A stretch of DNA of 64,000 nt from IDS-8 sp964491485 (GTDB lineage: Bacteria; Pseudomonadota; Gammaproteobacteria; Steroidobacterales; Woeseiaceae): positions 1 to 64,000 of the forward strand of contig CAZBGV010000003.1 in assembly GCA_964491485.1 (NCBI GenBank). The letters run 5' to 3'. Made by a program: the position numbers and the translations under genes. The notes under the pieces were generated by a model. The model was not told where the DNA came from. It saw only the letters and a list, made by a program, of their open reading frames with translations, and did not search any database. Shown here piece by piece: positions 1 to 8,676 of this stretch (the first letter of the stretch is position 1; every line of letters begins with the position of its first letter).

Positions 1-2317
1 CGCGCAGGTACACCCGCTTCACGCGGCCGCGGTCGATGAAGTCGTCGATGTACTGACCGCCCCAGGCGACCGACAGCGTGGTGTTGACGTCGGTCATGGA
101 AAGGCCGAGCGCGCTGGCCTTCGCGGTGTCGATGTCGAGCCGGAACTGCGGCGCGTCCTCCTGGCCGCCGGGCCGCACGTTGACGAGCAGCGGATCCTGC
201 ATCGCCTGGCCCAGGAACTGGTTACGCGCGGCGAGCAGCGCCTCGTGACCGACGCCGCCGTTGTCTTTCAGGAAGAAGACGAAGCCGGCCGACCTGCCGA
301 GCTCCGGCATGGCCGGCGGCGCGAACGCGAACACCATTGCGTCCTTGATCTGGCTCAGCGCGCCCATGGCGCGCCCCGCGAGGGCCTCGATGCTCTGGGC
401 GGGCGACGTTCGCTCGCTCCAGTCCCTGAGCTTCACGAACGCCATGGCATTGTTCTGGCCGCTGCCGCCGAAGCTGAAGCCCTGCACCGTGAACAGCGAC
501 TGCACGGTATCCTTCTCCTGCTCCAGGAAGTACTCCTCGACTTTCCTCACGGACTCCATCGTGCGCGCCTGGGTGGCGCCCACCGGCGCCTGCACCTGCG
601 AGAACAGCACGCCCTGGTCCTCCGGCGGCAGGAACGAGGTCGGCAGCCGGAAGAACAGCACGCCCATGATCGCGACCATCACGAGGAACACGGCGAAGTA
701 ACGGCCGCCGCGCGCGAGCATTCCCTGCACGAAGCCGCGGTAGCCCTCCGCCGCCCGGTCGTAGTTGCGGTTGAACCAGCGGAAGAACCCGCGCTGGCCG
801 TGGTGCTCGCCTTTCTTCAGCGGCTTGAGCAGGGTCGCGCAGAGCGCGGGCGTGAGCACGAGCGCGATCAGCACGGACAGCGCCATCGCGGCCACGATGG
901 TGGCTGAGAACTGCCGGTATATCACGCCCGTAGCGCCGCCGAGGAAGGCCATGGGCACGAACACGGCCGCGAGCACAAGGCCGATCGCGACCAGCGCCCC
1001 GCTGATCTGGCGCATCGACCGCCGCGTTGCCTCGACCGGGCTCAGGCCCTGCTCGCTCATCACGCGCTCGACGTTCTCGACCACGACGATGGCGTCGTCC
1101 ACGAGCAAGCCGATGGCGAGCACCATCGCGAACATCGTGAGCATGTTGATGGAGAAGCCGAGCAGGTACAGCACGGCCATCGTGCCGAGCAGGACGACCG
1201 GGACCGCGATGGTCGGGATCAGCGTGGCGCGGAAGTTCTGCAGGAAAAGGTACATCACCAGGAAGACGAGGATGATCGCCTCGATCAACGTCTCGATGAC
1301 GTTCTCGATCGACACCCGGATGAACGGCGTCGTCTCGAACGGGATGACGGTCGAAAGGCCCTGCGGGAAGAAGGGCGCGAGCTCGTCGATGCGGGCCTGC
1401 ACGGCTGCCGCGGTTTCGAGCGCGTTGGCGCCGGTCGCCATCATCACGGCCAGCCCGCTCGCCGTCTGGCCGTTGTAGCGCGAGATGAACTCGTAGCTCT
1501 CGGCGCCGAGCTCCACGCGCGCGACGTCGCCCAGCCGAAGCAGCGAGCCGTCGCTGTTGCTGCGCAGCACGATGTCGCGGAATTCCTCCGGCGTCTGCAG
1601 GCGGCTCTGGGCGGTGATGGTGGCGTTGATCTCCTGCCCCTCGACGGAGGGGGCTGCGCCCAGCGAGCCGACCGCCATCTGCTGGTTCTGGGCGCGCACG
1701 GCCGCGATGATGTCGGACGGCGTCAGCCGGTAAACCTCGAGCTTGTTGGGGTCGAGCCAGATGCGCATGGCGTATTGCGCGCCGAACACCTGCACGTTAC
1801 CGACACCCTGCACGCGGCTGATCGGGTCCACGACGTTGGCGGCCACGTAGTCGGAGATGTCCTCCCGCGACATGCTGCCGTCTTCCGACACGAAGCCGAT
1901 CACCATGAGGAAGCCGGTGTTCGACTTCGTGACGCTCACGCCCTGGCGCTGGACCTCCTGCGGCAGGAGCGGCAGGGCGAGCTGCACCTTGTTCTGCACC
2001 TGCACCTGGGCGATGTCGGGATTGACGTCGTTGTCGAACGTCAGGGTGACCGAGGCGCTGCCGGTCGACGAGCTCGTCGCCGACATGTAGATGAGGCCGT
2101 CCAGCCCCTTCATGTTCTGCTCGAGGATCTGCGTGACGGAGTCCTCGACCACCTTCGCGGACGCGCCGGGATAGTTCGCGTTGATGTTGATGGTCGGCGG
2201 CGCGATCGACGGATACATCGATATCGGCAGCCGGGTGATCGCGAGCACGCCCGCGATCATGATGACGATCGCGATGACCGACGCGAAGATCGGGCGGCCG
2301 ATGAAGAACTGGGACAT
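1..2317 (-). CDS. RND efflux transporter, HAE1/AcrB family (3' end outside window)
   Basis: Inner-membrane proton-driven drug/solute pump of a tripartite efflux system. The first 772 residues are present and the C-terminal part runs off the left edge. The N-terminus MSQFFIGRPIFASVIAIVIM is the typical first membrane helix. The porter-domain hallmarks follow, such as PTININANYPGASAKVVEDSV and MYLFLQNFRATLIPTIAVPV, and the TM4 segment GLLVDDAIVVVENVERVM carries the paired Asp residues needed for proton relay. The ATG at 2317 lies 9 bp after the stop of the adaptor gene, so the two genes form one transcript (adaptor first). The substrate cannot be told from sequence. The family call is firm. Confidence 0.95.
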   Translation of the reverse strand, partial: MSQFFIGRPIFASVIAIVIMIAGVLAITRLPISMYPSIAPPTININANYPGASAKVVEDSVTQILEQNMKGLDGLIYMSATSSSTGSASVTLTFDNDVNPDIAQVQVQNKVQLALPLLPQEVQRQGVSVTKSNTGFLMVIGFVSEDGSMSREDISDYVAANVVDPISRVQGVGNVQVFGAQYAMRIWLDPNKLEVYRLTPSDIIAAVRAQNQQMAVGSLGAAPSVEGQEINATITAQSRLQTPEEFRDIVLRSNSDGSLLRLGDVARVELGAESYEFISRYNGQTASGLAVMMATGANALETAAAVQARIDELAPFFPQGLSTVIPFETTPFIRVSIENVIETLIEAIILVFLVMYLFLQNFRATLIPTIAVPVVLLGTMAVLYLLGFSINMLTMFAMVLAIGLLVDDAIVVVENVERVMSEQGLSPVEATRRSMRQISGALVAIGLVLAAVFVPMAFLGGATGVIYRQFSATIVAAMALSVLIALVLTPALCATLLKPLKKGEHHGQRGFFRWFNRNYDRAAEGYRGFVQGMLARGGRYFAVFLVMVAIMGVLFFRLPTSFLPPEDQGVLFSQVQAPVGATQARTMESVRKVEEYFLEQEKDTVQSLFTVQGFSFGGSGQNNAMAFVKLRDWSERTSPAQSIEALAGRAMGALSQIKDAMVFAFAPPAMPELGRSAGFVFFLKDNGGVGHEALLAARNQFLGQAMQDPLLVNVRPGGQEDAPQFRLDIDTAKASALGLSMTDVNTTLSVAWGGQYIDDFIDRGRVKRVYLR

Positions 2318-2326
2318 GGCGCGGGC

Positions 2327-3493
2327 CTAGCGGGTCGTCGCGGAGTCGCCCGCGGCGGCCTGCGTCTGCACGCCGGCCTGCGCGACCTTGACCTGCATGC
2401 CCGGCTGGATCTTCTGCAGCCCGGCCACCACGACCCGGTCGCCCGCCGCCAGGCCCGAGCCCACCAGCCACTGGTCGCCGATCGTGCGCGTGACCTCGAC
2501 CGTGCGGCGCTCGATGGTGTTGTCGTCGCCGACCACGACCATCGCGACCGCGTTGCCCCGCGGATCCCGCGTGATCCCGCGTTGCGGCACGAGCACGGCG
2601 TCCTGCACGATCGCCGGGCTGATCACGGCCCGCACGTACATGCCGGGCAGCAGCAGGTGATCCGGATTCGGCACCACCACGCGCAGCGTGTAGCTGCCGG
2701 TGGAGGGATCCACCGTGAGATCGGCGAACTTGAAAGTGCCGGTTTGCGCGTAGCTGCGGCCGTTCTCGAGGATGATCCTGACCGGCACGTCGTCGGCCAT
2801 CGCCACGGCGCCTTCGGCCAGCTCGCTGCGCAGCGCGAGCAGCTCGCTCGCCGACTGCGAGAGGTCGACATAGATCGGATCGAACTGCTGCACCGTCGCG
2901 AGCGGCTGCGCCTGGTTCGCGGTCACGAGGGCCCCGGCCGTGACCCAGGATTTGCCGATGCGGCCGCTGATGGGCGAGGTGATGCGGGCGTAGCCGAGGC
3001 GCACCGAGGCGCGCTCGACGGCCGCCCGGGCCACGCGCACGTCCGCCTCCGCCTGGTGCAGCCTGGCGACCGCGTTCTCGCGATCCTGCCGGCTGATCGC
3101 GTTCGAGCGGATGAGCTCGGCGCTGCGCTCGGCGTCCAGCCGCGCGACCTCGTGCGCCGCCTCGGCGCGCGCGAGCGCGGCCGTGGCGCTCTCGTGCTCG
3201 GCGCGGTACATGGCGTCGTCCAGCTGGTACAGCGGTTGCCCGGCCTCGACCACGCTGCCTTCGTCGAACAGCAGCTCCTTGACGATGCCGTCGACCTGCG
3301 GGCGGACCTCGGCGATCAGGTAGGCGCGGGTGCGCCCCGGCAGCTCCCGCGTCAGGCGCACCGGCTGCGCGGTGAGGTTCACGACCTCGACTTCCGGCGT
3401 ACCCATCTGCATGGGCGGCGCCTCCTGGCCGCACGCGGCGAGCAGGGCGGCAACGGCCGGGAACAGCAGGCGAACACCACGTTTCAAGGGCAT
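2327..3493 (-). CDS. RND periplasmic adaptor (membrane fusion protein), AcrA/MexA family
   Basis: 388-residue periplasmic adaptor that links the pump at 1-2317 to an outer-membrane channel; no channel gene lies in view. A lipoprotein signal is visible (LLFPAVAALLAACGQ, lipobox Cys near residue 21), so it is probably anchored in the inner membrane. The body has the expected order: a barrel-sandwich half (VRPQVDGIVKELLFDEGSVVEAGQPL), an alpha-hairpin (about 95-150), the second lipoyl half (ARITSPISGRIGKSWVTAGALV), then the beta-barrel and membrane-proximal domains (LLPGMYVRAVI; VPQRGITRDPRGNAV). It is first gene of the pump operon and is preceded by a promoter overlapped by a perfect palindrome. 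Confidence 0.95.
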   Translation of the reverse strand: MPLKRGVRLLFPAVAALLAACGQEAPPMQMGTPEVEVVNLTAQPVRLTRELPGRTRAYLIAEVRPQVDGIVKELLFDEGSVVEAGQPLYQLDDAMYRAEHESATAALARAEAAHEVARLDAERSAELIRSNAISRQDRENAVARLHQAEADVRVARAAVERASVRLGYARITSPISGRIGKSWVTAGALVTANQAQPLATVQQFDPIYVDLSQSASELLALRSELAEGAVAMADDVPVRIILENGRSYAQTGTFKFADLTVDPSTGSYTLRVVVPNPDHLLLPGMYVRAVISPAIVQDAVLVPQRGITRDPRGNAVAMVVVGDDNTIERRTVEVTRTIGDQWLVGSGLAAGDRVVVAGLQKIQPGMQVKVAQAGVQTQAAAGDSATTR

Positions 3494-3548
3494 GACGTAA
3501 GGTCTCGGTCAGGATGCCGCGGGATCGGGGACGCGCGGCGGGACGCGG

Positions 3549-3577
3549 AGAATGAACGTTCATTCTCCCGCCGTCAA
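3549..3577 (-). promoter_or_regulatory. Putative sigma-70 promoter of the RND efflux operon
   Basis: On the minus strand, TTGACG (3577-3572) is a good -35 box. It is followed after 17 bp by CATTCT (3554-3549), a weak -10. It lies about 55 bp before the adaptor start. The palindrome at 3550-3565 covers the spacer and the -10, the usual place for a repressor site. Confidence 0.5.
3550..3565. promoter_or_regulatory. Perfect 16-bp palindrome, probable TetR-type operator
   Basis: GAATGAACGTTCATTC is identical to its reverse complement. Short perfect palindromes of this kind over an RND promoter are typical operators of TetR-family local repressors such as AcrR or TtgR. No TetR gene is encoded within the window next to the pump, so the regulator would have to lie beyond the left edge or elsewhere. 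Confidence 0.6.
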
Positions 3578-3688
3578 GAGCTTATTCCTTATTGATGTGT
3601 CATCGATGCATCGCCACCGGGGACGGTTTCGGTGGTATGTTGCCCGGGCTTCCGCTCCAGGGATGAATGCTCCAGGGATAAAACCAAG

Positions 3689-4144
3689 GTGTCCGAGCTG
3701 TACTTCGAGGATCTCCGCCCCGGTCTCGTGTTCCGCGGCAGCAACCGGTTCCGCGTGGAGACCGAAGCGCTGAAGGCGTTTGCCCGCGAGTTCGATCCGC
3801 AGCCGTTTCACCTCGACGAGACCGCGGCGGAGCGCTCGATCTTCCGCGGCCTCGCGGCCAGCGGCTGGCACACGGCCGCGATCACGATGCGCCTGCTCGT
3901 GACGAGCGACTTCGTGGTCGCCGGCGGACTGGTCGGGCTCGGCCTCGAGGAGCTGCGCTGGCCGCGGCCGACCCGCCCGGGCGACGAGCTGCGCGCGGAG
4001 GTGGAGGTGCTCGAGGCCAGGCCATCGCGCTCGCGCCCGGGATTCGGGCTGGTCAGGACGCGGACGACGACCCTGAACCAGGACGACGAGGTCGTGCAGC
4101 AGCTCGTGAACACGCTGATCGTGCCGTGCCGGGAGGCGTCGTGA
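3689..4144 (+). CDS. MaoC-like (R)-hydratase/dehydratase
   Basis: Single hot-dog fold protein of 151 residues resembling (R)-specific enoyl-CoA hydratases of the MaoC family. The catalytic Asp/His signature is present as FDPQPFHLD (D36, H41), followed by the family's glycine/His turn ASGWH (58-61). I chose the GTG at 3689 because the Pfam-like domain starts directly after it (SELYFEDLRPG) and AGGGA lies about 11 bp upstream; an in-frame ATG at 3632 would add 19 residues without domain match. The substrate is unknown. It stands alone between the pump promoter and a membrane-protein pair. Confidence 0.85.
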   Translation: MSELYFEDLRPGLVFRGSNRFRVETEALKAFAREFDPQPFHLDETAAERSIFRGLAASGWHTAAITMRLLVTSDFVVAGGLVGLGLEELRWPRPTRPGDELRAEVEVLEARPSRSRPGFGLVRTRTTTLNQDDEVVQQLVNTLIVPCREAS

Positions 4145-4208
4145 AAGCGGGCGCCCCGCGGCTTCGGCTCAAGCGGCGCACCGGCGCGCCTCGCGAGGTC
4201 GCAGGCTC

Positions 4209-4394
4209 GTGAAGCTCCTCATCGCCCTCGCATTCGCCGGCGTGGTTTTCAGCCTCGGCTCGGCGCTGTTCCAGATGACCTCGCGGGAGCGAGACCCGGC
4301 GAAGTTCAATCGTGCCCTGATGTGGCGGGTCGCGTTTTCGATGCTGCTGATCGTGCTGCTGCTGGTGGCGTACGCGTTCGACCTGATCGATTGA
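4209..4394 (+). CDS. Twin-transmembrane small protein, DUF2909 type
   Basis: 61 residues with two hydrophobic helices (about 2-22 and 38-58) separated by a short charged loop (MTSRERDPAKFNRALMWR). This layout and the loop motif match the small DUF2909/'twin TM' family, which in other bacteria usually sits near cytochrome c oxidase or SURF1 genes; none is seen here. No biochemical function is known. The next gene starts at or just after its stop, so they are probably translated together. Confidence 0.75.
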   Translation: MKLLIALAFAGVVFSLGSALFQMTSRERDPAKFNRALMWRVAFSMLLIVLLLVAYAFDLID

Positions 4395-4399
4395 CGTCC

Positions 4400-4822
4400 G
4401 TGCAAACCTCCCTGCTCAAATGGCTGACGCTCGCCTTTGCCGTGCTGCTCGGGAGCAGCCTGCTGTCCATGATGGCGGTGTTCTCGGGATCGACGGGCGA
4501 GGACCTGCGCGACCTGCTCAGCCTGCAAACGGCGGCGGTCCCCGTTGCCGTGGCCGCCGCCGCGTGGAGCTACGCCCTGATCGCGCGCCGCCACGGCGCC
4601 GTCGCGCCGCGGCGGCTCTGGGCGGAGCTGCCGGGCTGGCTCGTCCTCGCGATTGCGGTGATGCTGTCGCTGGTCGTCGTCGCGGAGCTCGCCTTCGTGC
4701 TGGTCGGCGGCTACACGGGCGAAGCGCGCCCCTGGCGCGAGCACGTGCCGGTCGCGGCGGCCTTCACGAGCGCGCTCGCGCTCGCCGCCTGCTACGCGGC
4801 GCTGCGCCTGGAGCGGCGCTGA
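4400..4822 (+). CDS. Predicted four-helix inner-membrane protein of unknown function
   Basis: About 140 residues with four hydrophobic segments (roughly 10-30, 45-62, 78-105 and 120-135) and no catalytic motif that I recognise. Start choice is uncertain: the GTG at 4400 is used here, while a TTG at 4391 would overlap the stop of the preceding DUF2909-like gene. Tight coupling to that gene suggests the two small membrane proteins work together. No signal peptide other than the first TM helix. Confidence 0.6.
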   Translation: MQTSLLKWLTLAFAVLLGSSLLSMMAVFSGSTGEDLRDLLSLQTAAVPVAVAAAAWSYALIARRHGAVAPRRLWAELPGWLVLAIAVMLSLVVVAELAFVLVGGYTGEARPWREHVPVAAAFTSALALAACYAALRLERR

Positions 4823-4956
4823 GCGCGCGGCCCCCGACAGGCTGGTATATCAAGAAAAATGCACTTATCCTCGCGCTGCTTTCGAGCTTGGATTTAGAGC
4901 AGGGGTGAGCAGACCAAGCGTTCTGGCTCACTAATCCAATACATTCGACAATTACA

Positions 4957-5778
4957 ATGCAAAAGACCACCTGTTTCGATGCCTTCGAGCAAGGTGTGCT
5001 GGCCGTTCAATCAGGCGAACTTATTGAGTCTGTCAGCGCCAAGGATAAGGAATTTCATTTTCAGAATTGGTTCCAGAGGCGTCTGGAATCACTCGATGTT
5101 CATTTCGAAGGCTCGGGCCGCAATACCTATCCCGACTTCTGTCTCGTCGAGGCTGCGGAGGGATACGAAGTTAAGGGGCTGGCTTGGCCAGGGCGCGAGC
5201 GGGACTACGACGCCAACAGTCAGGTACCGACCGGTTATCACAACGGTCGTCAAATCTTCTATGTTTTTGGACGGTACCCGTCCGATTTAAGCCAATTTCC
5301 GGAAGAAAGCGGCGGTCGACGACAATATCCGGTAATTGATCTAGTTTTGTGCCATGGCGATTTTTTGAACGTGGATCATAATTACGTTCATAAGAACCGG
5401 AGCGTCAAGGGCTTTGGCACGTACGGCGATATTATGATTCGCGATCGAAAAATGTACGTTGCGCCGACTCCATTTGCTCTGACTGAAGGCACGAACGGCT
5501 TAATGACTTTGATCGTGCCGGAGAAAATAGGTCCGGATCCTCGCTTTAGAGTGGTAGGTCGCCTGACTCGTGTGGAGGCGACAAAGCTCGTCGTCGGTTA
5601 TACGTTCGACCTTCGCACAAATCAGATCAAAGCTGAGATGGCGCACAACCCTAATGCTGGGACGGAGCATAAATTTATCGCCTATCGGTTAAAGTCCCAG
5701 GCATCAAAGCCCGTTTCGATGTCATCGGAGTCGCCCGAGAATCTACTCGGGCTGGCCCGAAGTGTGGACAGCGAATGA
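4957..5778 (+). CDS. Putative restriction endonuclease with PD-(D/E)xK motif
   Basis: 273 residues, not assignable to a named enzyme. The segment YPDFCLVEAAEGYEVKGL contains P59-D60 and E71-V-K73, the spacing and order of a PD-(D/E)xK nuclease active site. It overlaps the start of a DNA methyltransferase by four bases (ATGA, 5775-5778), the classic arrangement of a type II restriction-modification pair. Base composition changes sharply here: codons are much richer in A and T than in neighbouring genes, which points to recent transfer. The nuclease role is inferred from the motif and the partner; recognition site unknown. Confidence 0.65.
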   Translation: MQKTTCFDAFEQGVLAVQSGELIESVSAKDKEFHFQNWFQRRLESLDVHFEGSGRNTYPDFCLVEAAEGYEVKGLAWPGRERDYDANSQVPTGYHNGRQIFYVFGRYPSDLSQFPEESGGRRQYPVIDLVLCHGDFLNVDHNYVHKNRSVKGFGTYGDIMIRDRKMYVAPTPFALTEGTNGLMTLIVPEKIGPDPRFRVVGRLTRVEATKLVVGYTFDLRTNQIKAEMAHNPNAGTEHKFIAYRLKSQASKPVSMSSESPENLLGLARSVDSE

Positions 5779-7946
5779 GTGCCGTGCCGGGAAGCCAGCA
5801 TGATTGTGCTCGGAAAACTGCACTCGAGCAAAGGTTTCCGATCGTAGAGATTAGCCAGATTTCTGAGCAGGAGAGCTGGCGCAAAGAAATCAATCGGCCC
5901 ATTTACCACATTCATAAGTGGTGGGCCACACGGCTCGGATCTGTGTTCCGCGCCATAGCGCTTGCAGCACTATCCCCTTCGGATACGGATATCTGGAAAG
6001 CGTTCTACACACTTCATTCATGCGACGGGAAAGTTGTTCTCGATCCATTTATGGGGAGCGGAACAACACTGGGCGAAGCGATCAAACTCGGTGCGAAGGC
6101 GATCGGATGCGACATCAATCCAGTCAGCACGTTTTTGGTTCGGCAAGCGCTTACTCGTGTTCCTGAGTCCACTTTATGGCATACATATCGGCAGCTCGAA
6201 CGGGAGGTTGCGCCGGAGATACATCGCTACTACAGAACAACCGATCCAGAATCCGGTGAGCCGCTTCAGGTTCTCTATTTCTTTTGGGTGAAAGTCGTCG
6301 AAACGCCCGACGGCGAATCAATACCGCTTTTCACTCGATATGTTTTTGCGCAAGACGCGTATCCGAGGAAGAAACCCGCCGCCCGAATAATCTGCCCTAG
6401 TTGTTGGGCTATTAATGAAGCAAGGTTCGATACCAATCATCTTGTATGTTTGTCGTGCAAGCATCGCTTTAATCCTCAGCATGGGCCAGCAAAAGGCCAG
6501 TTCGTGATCGATAAGGAAGGTAAACGCCACCGCATCAAGGATGTTCTGCCGAAGGACGGAACACCGCCCAAGCATCGCCTCTATGCGATGCTTGCCGTGC
6601 GGCCTGACGGTGCGAAGGTTTATTTGCCCCCTCGTGCACAGGATTTTGCCCTCTTTGAGGAGGCCGCTGCACGTCTTGCGCGAGAGGAATTGCCATTGCC
6701 GACCTTGGGGGTCAGACCTGGGCACAATACCGATCAGGCCCGCGGGTATAACTATCTCAACTGGCGAGATTTTTTTAACGAGCGTCAACTCCTTTGCTTG
6801 GGTCTGTTGTTGAAGGCCATTCTTCGAATCGAAAACGATGTAGTGCGTGAACAATTCGTATGCTTATTCTCTAGCACCCTCGAATTTAATAATCTGTTTT
6901 GCAGCTACAAGGGAGAAGGAACTGGAGCAGTTCGGCATATGTTCTCCAATCACATTTTGAAGCCGGAGCGTGCTCCTCTTGAGAATTCTGTGTGGGGTAC
7001 TGCCAAGAGTAGCGGCACTTTCTGTTCTCTATTTGAATCGCGATTGCTGCGAGCGAAGCGCTATCTTGACGAGCCGGTAGAAGTAGCTTTCGACACAGAC
7101 CTGCTAGGAGGTCGGGGCGCTCGCCGAAAGATTCTGGCAAGCAAGCCGATTGCAGTCGATATCTATGAAGCGTGGGAACCTTTTTCCTCGGCGACTCAAG
7201 GGGCGCTGGTGCTAAATGGTGATAGCTCGAGCCTGCCATTACCTGATTCGTCTGTCGACGCGGTGTTAACCGACCCACCGTACTTTGATTTTGTTCACTA
7301 TAGTGAGCTGAGCGATTTCTTTTTCGCTTGGCTTTCTCCGGTGTTGAAGAATCGGTATTCATGGTTTGCACGTGCAGATTCATCGTCTGAGGGAGAGGTT
7401 CAGCACAAAGATCCGCTTGCTTTTGCAAGGCAGCTATCCAAAGTCTTCGCTGAGTGTCGCCGTGTCCTGAAGCATGACGGCGTGCTTGCATTTAGCTTTC
7501 ATCACTCACGGGAGGAGGGGTGGGCAGCCATCCACGAGGCATTAACTGCCGCCGGGCTTGAGGTAGTCGCTGCATACCCGGTCCATGCTGAAATGCGTGG
7601 TGCGAGCCCGAAGAGCGCGTCAAAAGCTCCGATCAGTCTTGATGCCATTCTTGTTTGTCGCAAGCATGTGGCATCTCCGTCTTACTCAGATAACATATCG
7701 CAGATCCTTGCTAGAACCGACGAGTACGCGCTCCGCTTAGCGGATGCCGGAATGACTATCTCGTCGGCCGACAGGTTTGTGATCGCAGCGTCCCAAACGC
7801 TGATTTCCACAACCGCGAGTGAGCTGAACTTCGAACAGATCAAAGCCAAGTTGAAATCCGTCCGCCGTAACCTTGAAGTCAGCGTGGTCACGTTGGGTTC
7901 CAGTAGTTACGGCACCGACGCCGCCGCTCGGGGCAGCCGTGCCTGA
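5775..7946 (+). CDS. Adenine/cytosine-N DNA methyltransferase with embedded Zn-ribbon
   Basis: 723-residue amino-methyltransferase. The AdoMet-binding motif I is LDPFMGSGTT (D90) and the catalytic motif IV is DPPY (500-503). Motif I precedes IV with a long insert between them, the alpha-type order. The insert holds a likely zinc ribbon: CPSC (206-209) and CLSC (224-227), and probably part of the target recognition domain. This resembles the Zn-ribbon DNA methylases of COG1743. It should protect host DNA from the PD-(D/E)xK enzyme encoded just upstream. A+T-rich codon use, like its partner, marks both genes as one acquired unit. Confidence 0.85.
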   Translation: MSAVPGSQHDCARKTALEQRFPIVEISQISEQESWRKEINRPIYHIHKWWATRLGSVFRAIALAALSPSDTDIWKAFYTLHSCDGKVVLDPFMGSGTTLGEAIKLGAKAIGCDINPVSTFLVRQALTRVPESTLWHTYRQLEREVAPEIHRYYRTTDPESGEPLQVLYFFWVKVVETPDGESIPLFTRYVFAQDAYPRKKPAARIICPSCWAINEARFDTNHLVCLSCKHRFNPQHGPAKGQFVIDKEGKRHRIKDVLPKDGTPPKHRLYAMLAVRPDGAKVYLPPRAQDFALFEEAAARLAREELPLPTLGVRPGHNTDQARGYNYLNWRDFFNERQLLCLGLLLKAILRIENDVVREQFVCLFSSTLEFNNLFCSYKGEGTGAVRHMFSNHILKPERAPLENSVWGTAKSSGTFCSLFESRLLRAKRYLDEPVEVAFDTDLLGGRGARRKILASKPIAVDIYEAWEPFSSATQGALVLNGDSSSLPLPDSSVDAVLTDPPYFDFVHYSELSDFFFAWLSPVLKNRYSWFARADSSSEGEVQHKDPLAFARQLSKVFAECRRVLKHDGVLAFSFHHSREEGWAAIHEALTAAGLEVVAAYPVHAEMRGASPKSASKAPISLDAILVCRKHVASPSYSDNISQILARTDEYALRLADAGMTISSADRFVIAASQTLISTTASELNFEQIKAKLKSVRRNLEVSVVTLGSSSYGTDAAARGSRA

Positions 7947-8412
7947 CCGCACCACGGCATGGATCGAAGAGCGAACGTTGGACTGTGCGAAAACGTTTAG
8001 CTGGGCTGGACGAACCCGTCTGCCGCATTAGCGGCAGACATCGCCGGATTGGTGCTGCAGAGGGCATAGTCGCGCTCCGCGCTGGCGTTCTACTCAGCGG
8101 GTAGCAGCTGGCTCGCGCCCGGTTTGGAGAGCAGCCCTGCAGACGTCTACCATGTTGCTGGAAGTGTCAGCGGAGCCGTAAAGAGAATTACGAAAGCGAC
8201 CCATTTCAGCGGACACGCAGCAGTAGCGCATTCTCGAGCAAGTTTCGAGGAAGCGCCGCAAGTCAGCGCCACTACATGAGAAGTCGGGGCGGGTATGCAA
8301 CTCTCTGATCTATTCGCGACAGTTCCATTTTCCCGACGAGGCCGTTTATCATCAACTACCTCGCAGGCAATACATCGAGGCTCGGGCCGGCCGGCTCCTG
8401 GCAGGGGAACGC
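7947..8412. other. Intergenic tail of the restriction-modification island
   Basis: 466 bp without a convincing gene. The first part contains a stem-loop (listed separately). The rest, about 8040-8400, has only short overlapping frames on the minus strand with no family match that I recognise, so it may be a decayed remnant or regulatory DNA before the DUF3311 gene. I see no transposase, integrase, tRNA or direct repeats matching the left side of the island near 4.85 kb. Confidence 0.4.
8018..8039 (+). terminator. Stem-loop after the methyltransferase gene
   Basis: A perfect 9-bp stem GTCTGCCGC / GCGGCAGAC with loop ATTA, 71 bp past the methylase stop. No T-run follows, so it may be a Rho-independent terminator of weak type or an RNA-stabilising hairpin. 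Confidence 0.45.
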
Positions 8413-8676
8413 ATGACCGACCTGCATCGTACAAGAGTCAGCATGAGAGTCCGGTGGCTCGTCGGCCTGCTGCTGCTCATCCCGATCGTCGGTCCGCTGC
8501 TCGTCGGCACCTATGCCCGCAACGAGCCCGAGCTCGCCGGCTTTCCCTTCTACTACTGGTACCAGTTGCTGTGGATCCCCATCGGTGCCGCCTGCACGGC
8601 GATTGCGTACCGGCTGCTCCTGCGGGCCAGGGAGCGTGAGGCGGGACAGCACCGCCCCGGGGGCGAATCCGCGTGA
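8413..8676 (+). CDS. DUF3311 small membrane subunit paired with an SSS symporter
   Basis: About 87 residues with two TM helices; the motif FPFYYWYQLLWIPIGA is the DUF3311 signature. Proteins of this family are nearly always encoded directly before a sodium:solute symporter and are thought to be accessory subunits. Here the stop overlaps the start of the symporter (ATGA-type junction at 8673-8676). An internal ATG at 8443 is an alternative start. Homologous pairs are often named YhdT/PanF-like or MctP-associated. Confidence 0.85.
   Translation: MTDLHRTRVSMRVRWLVGLLLLIPIVGPLLVGTYARNEPELAGFPFYYWYQLLWIPIGAACTAIAYRLLLRAREREAGQHRPGGESA

Noticed and set aside
1775..3595. 606-codon open frame on the plus strand across the efflux genes
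   Set aside because: It is antisense to the clear adaptor and RND genes. The product is His/Arg/Asp-rich low-complexity text typical of shadow frames in GC-rich DNA.
8385..8412. Possible sigma-54 site before the DUF3311 gene (CTGGCAGGGGAACGC)
   Set aside because: Spacing is 9 bp and it ends at the start codon.
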